Both the position numbers and the translations under genes were made by a program. A stretch of 64,000 nt of DNA. Origin: Thermoleophilales bacterium. Lineage in GTDB: Bacteria; Actinomycetota; Thermoleophilia; Solirubrobacterales; 70-9. Of the stretch, positions 33,505 through 40,412 are shown one piece after another. The stretch is from assembly GCA_020636895.1 (NCBI GenBank), contig JACJWZ010000001.1, forward strand, positions 434,001 through 498,000, in the 5' to 3' direction. Numbering within the stretch: the first letter of the stretch is position 1; each line of letters starts with the position of its first letter. The notes beneath the pieces were generated by a model. That model had not been told where the DNA came from and searched no databases. It was given only the letters and a program-made list of their open reading frames with translations.

Positions 33505-34202
33505 GCTCCGAGGCACGCCACTTCGGCGGCTACGAGCTCGGCTGGCGTGGGGTCGACCTGCGCCTGCGCGAGCCCGCCGGTGAGCCTGAGGGAGCCCTCG
33601 TGCTCAACCATGGGCGTGCCGCCGACGAGAACGACCTGCACGGCGTCCTCGACGCGATCGACCCCGAGCGCAGGCTGCTCGGGGTGACGACGGGTGCGCC
33701 CTTCACCGGCCTCCCGCCGGGTGGTCGCCACTGGTACGTGGTCGAGCGTGTCGGCTTCCCTCACGCCGAGACGTTCGCCGCGAGCTTCGTCGCCCTGCAG
33801 GAGCGGCTCGACGCCCTGCTCGCCGAGCGCGGTATCGACTGGTCGCGCACCGTGGTGGGGGGTTTCTCCCAGGGGACGGTGATGTCCTACGCGCTCGCGC
33901 TCGGCCTCGGTCGCCCGGTCCCCGCGGGGCTGATCGCGATGAGCGGGTTCATCCCCGAGGTCGAGGGCTGGGAGCCCGATCTCACCTCACGCAGCGGGCT
34001 TTCCGTCTACATCCACCACGGGGCCGCCGATCCGGTGATCGGCGTGGCGTTCGCACGAGACGCTCGGGCGCGGCTCGAGAGCGCTGGGATCGACCCGGCC
34101 TACCGCGAGACCGCTGCAGGCCACTGGCTTCCGCCGGAGATCGTCCCCGAGCTGCGCGACTTCACGGCCCGGGCGCTCGGCGGCGTCGCTCAGCCGGGCT
34201 GA
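33501..34202 (+). CDS. Phospholipase/carboxylesterase-type hydrolase (MhqD-like)
   Basis: Alpha/beta hydrolase of the abhydrolase_2 family, 233 aa. The oxyanion strand is LVLNHGRAADENDL, the nucleophile elbow is GGFSQGTVMS (Ser ~132), acid Asp sits in HHGAADPVI, and His in AAGHWLPPE. It is coupled to the dioxygenase by ATGA overlap. The pair matches the mhqED arrangement of Bacillus, where MhqD is thought to act on quinone-derived products. The substrate here is unproven. Confidence 0.88.
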   Translation: MSSEARHFGGYELGWRGVDLRLREPAGEPEGALVLNHGRAADENDLHGVLDAIDPERRLLGVTTGAPFTGLPPGGRHWYVVERVGFPHAETFAASFVALQERLDALLAERGIDWSRTVVGGFSQGTVMSYALALGLGRPVPAGLIAMSGFIPEVEGWEPDLTSRSGLSVYIHHGAADPVIGVAFARDARARLESAGIDPAYRETAAGHWLPPEIVPELRDFTARALGGVAQPG

Positions 34203-34214
34203 GGTGATGGGGGC

Positions 34215-34237
34215 GCCGCCGCCGCTGTGGCGGCGGC
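34215..34237 (+). terminator. GC-rich hairpin between convergent genes
   Basis: GCCGCCGCC (34215-34223) pairs with GGCGGCGGC (34229-34237) around a 5-nt loop, between the convergent hydrolase gene and the secreted-protein gene. There is no T-run on the plus side; TTCCC follows shortly. Confidence 0.5.
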
Positions 34238-34260
34238 GGCTTCCCGATGCCCGATCCGGG

Positions 34261-34911
34261 CTACTTCACGTAGTAGGCACCGGCGAACTTGCAGACGCCG
34301 ATGCCGTCCTGCGGCAGGTTGACCGCCGCCACGGCGTCGTTGCCGAGGATCTCTGATCCGTCGGGGGCGATGGCCGCGCCATCGCTCTCCTGGTCGATGC
34401 CCGGGGAGCCGGTCGCGGCGCCCACCTCCTGGTACTCGCGGTCCGCGGCCGGTGTGGTCGCATCCAGGTCGGTCTCGGAACCGTCGCCGTCGAAGGCCGC
34501 GTTGTTCACCGACGTCGAGATCAGGACCCGCGCGATGTCGTTGCCGCCCTCGTTGATGGAGCAGGTGGCCGTCAGGGTGAACGCGCCGCGCTGGAAGAGC
34601 TCCTTCGTCTGCCCGTTGGTCAGCGTGAAGGGCTGGACGTTGATCACCTCGACGCCGCCGACGCGCGCCGAGTCGCCGGCCGTGTCAGCACTGGCCGCGC
34701 TCGGCACCTGACCGAGGGTCCCCTCCTTGATCTGCTTGCCGGTGAGCGTGTCGTTCTTCAGATCCTTGCCCTTGACCGAGCCGTTCTTGATCTGCTTGCT
34801 CGTCACGTTGGCCTTCGAGACGGCGTAGGCGCCGCCGCCGAGTGCGACGAACAAGGCCAGACACGCGATGATGAGCGACGCCGACGGACGTCGCTGGTTC
34901 GTCTTGTTCAT
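34261..34911 (-). CDS. Secreted protein with Lys-rich N-terminal repeat (Thermoleophilia type)
   Basis: A 216-residue exported protein. The signal segment ASLIIACLALFVALGGGAYAVSKA is followed by short imperfect repeats of the form S/T-x-K-Q-I-K-N/E-G-S/T (SKQIKNGSVKGKDL, TGKQIKEGTLGQ). I know this N-terminus as very common in Solirubrobacterales surface proteins. The C-terminal ~140 residues form a beta-rich domain with two Cys (ATCSINE and GVCKFAGAYY) that may form a disulfide. The function is unknown. GGGGAGG lies just before the ATG. Confidence 0.75.
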   Translation of the reverse strand: MNKTNQRRPSASLIIACLALFVALGGGAYAVSKANVTSKQIKNGSVKGKDLKNDTLTGKQIKEGTLGQVPSAASADTAGDSARVGGVEVINVQPFTLTNGQTKELFQRGAFTLTATCSINEGGNDIARVLISTSVNNAAFDGDGSETDLDATTPAADREYQEVGAATGSPGIDQESDGAAIAPDGSEILGNDAVAAVNLPQDGIGVCKFAGAYYVK

Positions 34912-35022
34912 GGGGCCTCCCCTTCTGTGGCCGATTGCGCAGCCTCCGCGTGGCAGCGCGACCCGATCGCCGGGTCAGGGATCGAGAGTAGCGCGAACGC
35001 GCACGGGCCCGGTGCGTTTCGT

Positions 35023-35775
35023 CTAGCTCCGCTCGGGAACCCAACCGGCGGGGAACGCGCCGGCCGGCAGCACGGCTCCACGCATGTACTCCGGGAACCA
35101 GCGCTCGCCGAGATCCCCCGCGGGCCGATCGGCGAGCAGCGGCGCGAGGTCGCCGATCGTGTCGAAGATGCGGAGGGTGGAGCCGATCTGGAGGTCGGCG
35201 GCGTTCGGCGTCTCTCCCCCGATCACGCCGTCCGCGATCAGCGCATCGACATGATCGAGCTTCTCGGGGAGTCCCTCGAGGTCCTCGGCGATCCGGACCG
35301 CGGTGAGCCCGTGGTATCGCCATGTCGCCCGCACGTAGCGGATCGCGAAGTCGGTGCCCGCGGGGTCGAGCGGCTCCCCGCCGGCGACGACGCCGAGCTG
35401 CTCGGGACGGAAGTGGAGGGCGCCCCACGCGAGGTCGCGGCCGAGCTGCTGCAGCTCATCGTCACCCCATCGCTCCGCCTCGCGGACCTCGTCGGCCCGG
35501 TCGGCGGGGAACAGCGGCGGATCGGGCGCGAGCTCCTCGATCCTCGCCATGATCGGCCGCGAGCCGTGGACCGGCTCGCCGTCGACGGTGAGGCCGGGCA
35601 CCGTCCCGTTCCCCTCCCCGAAGATCGCCTCCATGGCCTCGGTGTGCGGCGCCGAGGGGTCGCTCATGTCGACGAGCTCGAAGTCGAGCCCCTTGATGAC
35701 CAAGGCCGCCTCGACGGCGCGCGAGGGGTGGGACGGTGGGACGTGATGCAGCTTCAGCTCTGGTGCGGGGCTCAT
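35023..35775 (-). CDS. Glutathione S-transferase-like protein
   Basis: A 250-residue protein with an N-terminal thioredoxin-like GST domain (LKLHHVPPSHPSRAVEAALVIKGLDFELVDMS, then GTVPGLTVDGEPVHGSRPIMARIEEL) and an all-helical C-terminal domain. The TVPGL cis-Pro and the GSRPIMARIEE helix follow the GST pattern (usually E-S-x-A-I). Actinobacteria generally use mycothiol, so glutathione as cosubstrate is doubtful. A catalytic Ser/Pro near residue 14-17 is possible. No operon partner is seen. Confidence 0.75.
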   Translation of the reverse strand: MSPAPELKLHHVPPSHPSRAVEAALVIKGLDFELVDMSDPSAPHTEAMEAIFGEGNGTVPGLTVDGEPVHGSRPIMARIEELAPDPPLFPADRADEVREAERWGDDELQQLGRDLAWGALHFRPEQLGVVAGGEPLDPAGTDFAIRYVRATWRYHGLTAVRIAEDLEGLPEKLDHVDALIADGVIGGETPNAADLQIGSTLRIFDTIGDLAPLLADRPAGDLGERWFPEYMRGAVLPAGAFPAGWVPERS

Positions 35776-35829
35776 GGCCCGGACTCTACGCGAGCCCGCC
35801 GCACATCTGGCCTCGTCAGCGCCGGGGCG

Positions 35830-36387
35830 CTAGGGGATCTTGGTCGAGCGGTCGCAGCTATCCACCGGGCCATCGTGGCCGTCGCCGCCGTCGCAGCGAT
35901 CGAAGCCCAGACCGCCGTCGAAGAGGTCGTCTCCGGAGTCGCCGAACAGCTTGTCGTCACCGTCGCTTCCGTATAGAGCGTCGCGCCCGCTGCCACCATG
36001 CAGATCGTCGTCGCCGGGACCGCCGACGACCCGGGGCGGGTTGGCGAAGCCGGAGGCCTTCTGGCCCTTGCTGAAGTCATCGCCCGCGCCGCCGTAGATG
36101 GTGTCGTCTCCGTTGCCCCCGAGGAGAAGGTCCTCACCGGAGCCGCCGCAGACGAGATCGTCGCCGCCGCTGCCATAGAACTTGTCGTCGCCTCCGGAGA
36201 GGTTGACGACGTCGCGGCCGTTGGTGCCCACGACGACGTCCTTGCCGGGGCCGATCGGCTTGCCGCCCCTGCCCTTGGTGATCGTCACGGGCTTGCCTTG
36301 GCAGCTCACGCGACCGCGCTCGGCGCTGTGCGCGAGCGCGGGGAAGAGGAGGAGCACGACCGGGACCAGTGGGATGAGCTTCTTCAC
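35830..36387 (-). CDS. Secreted RTX/hemolysin-type calcium-binding repeat protein
   Basis: A 185-residue protein from GTG 36387 with signal peptide (KKLIPLVPVVLLLFPALAHSA). Residues ~55-165 are glycine/aspartate nonapeptide repeats GGxGxD(x)h (GGDDKFYGSGGDD, GGSGEDLLLGGNGDD, GGPGDDDLHGGSGRD) that wind into Ca2+-binding beta-rolls. Two Cys lie at each end (VSCQG; CDGGDG and DSCDR). It is short and lacks any enzymatic domain, so it is probably structural or part of the extracellular matrix. An interruption (FSKGQKASGFANPPRVV) splits the repeats in two. Confidence 0.82.
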   Translation of the reverse strand: MKKLIPLVPVVLLLFPALAHSAERGRVSCQGKPVTITKGRGGKPIGPGKDVVVGTNGRDVVNLSGGDDKFYGSGGDDLVCGGSGEDLLLGGNGDDTIYGGAGDDFSKGQKASGFANPPRVVGGPGDDDLHGGSGRDALYGSDGDDKLFGDSGDDLFDGGLGFDRCDGGDGHDGPVDSCDRSTKIP

Positions 36388-36477
36388 GGCACTGAGCTTC
36401 GCACCAATCGCGTTCTCCTCCCAGCCACCTAAGGCGTGAGGCCCGGACACCCAGGTCGATGGCGTCCGCTCCGGGTG

Positions 36478-36491
36478 CGAACATGTGTTCG
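36478..36491 (+). promoter_or_regulatory. SOS (LexA) box at the start of the radical SAM gene
   Basis: CGAACATGTGTTCG is a perfect LexA-type operator, identical over 13 bases to the box before lexA at 21355. Its last base is the first base of the GTG start of the radical SAM gene, so a LexA dimer here would cover the transcription and translation start. Confidence 0.75.
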
Positions 36492-37573
36492 TGCGGTGGG
36501 AATCGCAGAGAACCGATGCGGAGGCCGAGCGGCGCCTTCCGGGCCTGACCCGAGGCGGGACCATCCGCACGTTCGACGCGCCGGAGGCGATGGGCATCGA
36601 GTTCCTCGAGGTCGAGGCGCGCTCGGCGATCAACCGCGTCCCCGGTGAGAGCCTGCCGTTCAACCACACGGTCAACCCGTACCGGGGATGCACACATGCG
36701 TGCTCCTGGTGCTTCGCCCGCCCGACCCACCGCTACCTCGGTCTCAACGCGCGCGAGGACTTCGAGCGAAGGATCGTCGTCAAGGTCAACGTACCCGAGC
36801 GGTTGCGGGTCGAGCTGGCGAAGCCGTCGTGGAAACGCGAGACGATCGCGCTGGGCACCAACACCGACCCCTACCAGTGGGTGGAGAGCCGCTATCGCCT
36901 CACCCGAGCGGTGTGGGAGGTGATGATCGAGGCGCGTAACCCCGGGTCGGTCCTGACGAAGTCGCCCCTCCTCACTCGCGACATCGACCTGTTCAGGGAG
37001 CTGAACGAGGTCGCCGGGTTCCAGGCCAGCCTCTCGATCCCGTCCCTCGACGAGTACGCGTGGCGCGCCAACGAACCGCACACCCCGCATCCCCGCAAGC
37101 GCGTCGAGGCGATCGCCGAGCTCAGCGCCGCCGGGATCCCCGTCGGCGTCCTCGTCGCCCCCCTCGTGCCCGGCATCAACGACTCGCCCGAGCAGGTCGA
37201 GGAGATAGTCCGCCTTTGCGCCGAGGCGGGCGCCGACAGCATCGGCGGCCTCGGTCTTCACCTCAAGGGGGAGGTGAAGGAGATCTTCTTCGACTGGTTG
37301 CGGGCGCACCGCCCCGACCTGGTCGACCTCTACGAGGACCTCTACCGGCGTGGGGCATTCCTGCCGAAGCCCGAGCGTGACCGGATGGGCCGCATGATCG
37401 CGCGCGCTCGTGACAAGGCCGGGGTGGGGGACACCGGCTGGCGCGAGGGGATCCGCCGCAACCGCGAGCGGGCGCGGATAGAGCGGGCGGAGCGGCACCG
37501 GGGCGCTCCGGACGAGCGCACCGAGGCGGGCGGGATCGCCATGCCACTGCAGCGTCAGTCGCGGTTGTTCTGA
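36491..37573 (+). CDS. Radical SAM protein of the Rv2578c/SplB-like family
   Basis: A 360-residue radical SAM enzyme. The [4Fe-4S] motif is GCTHACSWCFARPTH (CxxxCxxC near residue 60), followed by KVNVPERLRVELAKPSWKRETIALGTNTDPYQ, the hallmark of this family. GTG 36491 was chosen because homologues I recall, such as mycobacterial Rv2578c, begin with an RW-containing motif as here (VRWESQ). ATG 36485 would lie in the LexA box. The family is distantly related to spore photoproduct lyase, so a DNA-repair or nucleotide-modification role is possible. The C-terminal tail is basic. The SOS box supports damage induction. Confidence 0.88.
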   Translation: MRWESQRTDAEAERRLPGLTRGGTIRTFDAPEAMGIEFLEVEARSAINRVPGESLPFNHTVNPYRGCTHACSWCFARPTHRYLGLNAREDFERRIVVKVNVPERLRVELAKPSWKRETIALGTNTDPYQWVESRYRLTRAVWEVMIEARNPGSVLTKSPLLTRDIDLFRELNEVAGFQASLSIPSLDEYAWRANEPHTPHPRKRVEAIAELSAAGIPVGVLVAPLVPGINDSPEQVEEIVRLCAEAGADSIGGLGLHLKGEVKEIFFDWLRAHRPDLVDLYEDLYRRGAFLPKPERDRMGRMIARARDKAGVGDTGWREGIRRNRERARIERAERHRGAPDERTEAGGIAMPLQRQSRLF

Positions 37574-37602
37574 GGAAAGAGGATGGGGGTCCCCGCCGAC
37601 CC

Positions 37603-37642
37603 GTCACCGAGGGATGGACAAGAGGGCCGTTCTCGGGTGACA
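37603..37642 (-). repeat. Palindromic intergenic repeat, copy D (inverted)
   Basis: A unit with GTCACC (37603-37608) and GGTGACA (37636-37642) ends, matching the reverse complement of copy C (CACCGAGG... and CTTCCGGGTGACA-like segments). It is flanked by GGCCCGGCG, the inverse of the GC-rich block beside copy C. It lies between the convergent radical SAM and MFS genes. Confidence 0.65.
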
Positions 37643-37700
37643 GGTCCCGGTCTGCAGGGCCCGGCGTACGACTCTCCCTCGACCCAAGCGATCGCCGTCG

Positions 37701-38909
37701 CTAGATCGGCTCGACCACCGCCTCGCTGCTTCGCGGCGGCGCCACGTGGCCGATGCGGTGGCCGAGGCGGACCGCCAGAAGCATCGAGATGACCGCGAAG
37801 CCCGCCGCGACGTAGAACGACAGCGCGTAGCCGCCGAGCGCGGCGGCGACGCCGGCGATCGGGGCGCCGAGGCCGACGCCGATGTCGAAGCAGGCGGTGA
37901 AGGTGCCCATCGCAACGCCGCGGCGGTCCTCGTCGACGCGGTTGATGACGAGCAGCGCGAGGCTGGGGAAGATCGTCGAGAAGGCCGCGCCCATCGCGAC
38001 GGCTCCCGCCAGCGCGACGGCCGGGGACTCGGCGAGGCCGACCGCGACCAGCCCCGCCGCCTCAATCGCCGCAGCCCCGGCAGCGCAGCGCGCCGCGCCG
38101 AGCCGGTCGGGGAGGTTGCCGGCCAGCAGCCGCGCGGCGACGACCGATGCAGCGAAGGCGGTGAAGACCTCGGCGCCGTGACCGATGCCGCGCTCGTCGA
38201 GGTGGAGGACGACGAAGCCGGCGAGCGCCGCGTAGCCGAACGTCGCCAAGGCGAGCGAGGCGCCCGGCGCAAACGACTCTCGCGCCCAGAGCGAGCCGCG
38301 AACCCCGCCCGCTTCGCGGAGCGCCTGTACCGGGCGTGGCAGCCGCGAGGCGATCAGGGCCGCGATCAGGGGGGTGGTGATCGCAAGCGCCCAGACGAGC
38401 TCGAAGCTTCCCGCGCGCAGCAGCACCTCCCCGATCGGCGCGCCGAACGAGAGGCCTCCCCAGATCGCCAGGCCGTAGAGGCCGATGATCCGCCCGCGGC
38501 GCTCGACCGGGGCGATGTCGACGATCCAAGCCGCTCCCGCCGTGTAGACCATCCCCTCGCCGGCGCCTAGGAGCAACCGCGCGACGACAAGGCCGGGTAC
38601 GCCCGCAGGGACGAAGTAGAGGGCGCTGGCGCACGCCATCAGCAGCGCGCCGAACACCACCACGGGTCGCCGGCCCCGGCTGTCGGCGAACGATCCCGCC
38701 AGCGGCCTGCAGGCGAGGCCGGTGATGGCGAAGGCGCCGGTGACGATCCCGACGGCGAGGTCGCCGGCGCCAATCGGTCCCTGCACGTAGCGGGGCATGA
38801 TCGGCAGCGTCGAGCCGACGCTCAGCATCGTCAGGAAGGTCACCGAGAAGAGCGCCGCGAAGGCGAGGCGCGGCGACAGCTGCACGTCGCTGCGCCGGAG
38901 CGATCTCAC
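37701..38909 (-). CDS. MFS-family transporter
   Basis: Major facilitator permease, 402 aa, GTG 38909, with about 12 membrane helices. The loop 2-3 motif reads GSFADSRGRRPVVVFG (variant of GxxxDRxGRR), and a second-half counterpart is NLPDRLGAARC. The GTG overlaps the stop of the acyl-CoA ligase gene (GTGA), so the two are coupled. The ligase context suggests uptake or efflux of an organic acid or its product; drug efflux is an alternative. The substrate is unknown. Confidence 0.88.
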   Translation of the reverse strand: MRSLRRSDVQLSPRLAFAALFSVTFLTMLSVGSTLPIMPRYVQGPIGAGDLAVGIVTGAFAITGLACRPLAGSFADSRGRRPVVVFGALLMACASALYFVPAGVPGLVVARLLLGAGEGMVYTAGAAWIVDIAPVERRGRIIGLYGLAIWGGLSFGAPIGEVLLRAGSFELVWALAITTPLIAALIASRLPRPVQALREAGGVRGSLWARESFAPGASLALATFGYAALAGFVVLHLDERGIGHGAEVFTAFAASVVAARLLAGNLPDRLGAARCAAGAAAIEAAGLVAVGLAESPAVALAGAVAMGAAFSTIFPSLALLVINRVDEDRRGVAMGTFTACFDIGVGLGAPIAGVAAALGGYALSFYVAAGFAVISMLLAVRLGHRIGHVAPPRSSEAVVEPI

Positions 38910-40354
38910 GCGCTCGCGCCGCGCAGCTCCGAGCGGCGGATCTTGCCGCTGGCGGTCTTGGGCAGCTCGTCGGCGAACTCGATGATCCGCGGGTACTTGT
39001 AGGGGGCGGTCTCGGCGCGGACGTGCTCCTGTAGCTCGCGGACGAGCTCGTCGCTCGGCTCGCGGTCGCGCAGCACGACCACGGCGCGCACCACCGCACC
39101 ACGCTCGGGGTCGGGTGCGGAGACGGCGGCCGCCTCTGCCACGGCCGGATGAGAAACCAGCGCCGATTCCACCTCGAAGGGACCGATCCGGTAGCCGGAG
39201 GAGACGATCACATCGTCGGCCCGGCCCTCGAACCACAGATATCCGTCCTCGTCCTCGGAGACGAGGTCGCCGGTGCGCCACCATTCCTCCGCGAAGGGCG
39301 CCGAGCCGATGTAGTGGCTGAAGAACGTAGGGCAGCTCGCGTGGCGGAGCTGCAGCTCGCCCTCGACGATCCGCAACTCGACTCCCGGCAGCGGCTTGCC
39401 CATGGAGCCCGGCCTGACGCGCTCCTCGCCGACGACCGAGCCCGTCAGCGCCCCGGTCTCGGTCTGCCCATAGCCGTCGTGGATGTCGAGGCCGGTGCCC
39501 TCTCGGAACGCCCGGATCACCTCGGGGTTCAGCGGCTCGCCGGCGGAGACCAGCCGGCGCAGGCCCGGGATCGGGCGCAGCTCCGTGCGCTTGGCGAGCA
39601 TCCGGTACTCCGTCGGCGCCTGGCAGAGCACGTTGACGCCCTCGCGCTCGCAGATCTCCAGCCGCTCGGCCGGGTCGAAGCGCCCGGCGTGGATCAGCGC
39701 GGTCGCGCCGCAGAGCCACGGCGCGATGAACGCGTTGCGGGCCGACTTCGACCATCCCGACGCCGCCGTGCACCAGGCGAGTTCGCCCTCCCGCGCCCCG
39801 AACCAGTTCTCGGCCTGCAGGCGCTGACCGCCGAGGTAGGCCTGCGAGTGGACCGCCGCTCGGGCCTCGCCGGTGGTTCCCGACGTGAAGACGATCAGCG
39901 CCGGATCGCCCGGATCGAGGTCGACGGCATCGGCGGGCGGCTCCTGTGGGCGCTCCTCGTCGAGCACCGCGGCGACCTCATCGAGGTCCATCGTCGGCAC
40001 GCCTTCGGGGAGCGCGGCGAGCAGCTCGGCTTCCCCGATCGCGAGCTTCGGCTCGGCGATCCGGACCCGCAGTTCGAGATCCTTACCGCGCAGCTGCGTG
40101 TTGCAGGGAAGCGCGACCGCTCCGATCCGGAAGCACGCGAGCATCGCAAGCACCCACTCGGGGCGGTTGCCGACGAGCGTGACGACGACGTCCCCGCGGC
40201 CGACGCCCCGGGCGGCCATCGCTCCCGCCAGCCCGGCGCTGCGGGCGACGAGCTCTCCGAATCCCCATGTGCGCCGCTCACCCGCCTCGTCGATCGCGAG
40301 GAGAGCGGGTTGGGCGGAGGGGAACCGCTCGAGTACGTCCTCGATGAAGTTCAT
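38906..40354 (-). CDS. AMP-dependent acyl-CoA synthetase/ligase
   Basis: Adenylate-forming enzyme of 482 aa that would activate a carboxylic acid to its CoA thioester. The P-loop is FTSGTTGEARAAVHS, in which the usual Pro-Lys-Gly is Ala-Arg-Ala, a conservative but unusual change. Other motifs: YGQTETG (~294), WWRTGDLV (~352), GRADDVIVSSGYRIGPFEVE (~363) and the catalytic C-terminal lysine in PKTASGKIRRSEL. It is closest in style to medium-chain/benzoate-type (ACSM/BCL) ligases. It is the first gene of an operon with the MFS transporter. Confidence 0.9.
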   Translation of the reverse strand: MNFIEDVLERFPSAQPALLAIDEAGERRTWGFGELVARSAGLAGAMAARGVGRGDVVVTLVGNRPEWVLAMLACFRIGAVALPCNTQLRGKDLELRVRIAEPKLAIGEAELLAALPEGVPTMDLDEVAAVLDEERPQEPPADAVDLDPGDPALIVFTSGTTGEARAAVHSQAYLGGQRLQAENWFGAREGELAWCTAASGWSKSARNAFIAPWLCGATALIHAGRFDPAERLEICEREGVNVLCQAPTEYRMLAKRTELRPIPGLRRLVSAGEPLNPEVIRAFREGTGLDIHDGYGQTETGALTGSVVGEERVRPGSMGKPLPGVELRIVEGELQLRHASCPTFFSHYIGSAPFAEEWWRTGDLVSEDEDGYLWFEGRADDVIVSSGYRIGPFEVESALVSHPAVAEAAAVSAPDPERGAVVRAVVVLRDREPSDELVRELQEHVRAETAPYKYPRIIEFADELPKTASGKIRRSELRGASA

Positions 40355-40412
40355 GGGGCTGGGAAAGGTAGCGGCGCCCCTGCCGCGAGCAGCGTCCTGG
40401 GCGACGTGCGCC

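Noticed and set aside
36485..36490. ATG 36485 as start of the radical SAM gene
   Set aside because: It is inside the LexA operator and adds only two residues. Homologues I recall start with an RW-containing motif matching GTG 36491.
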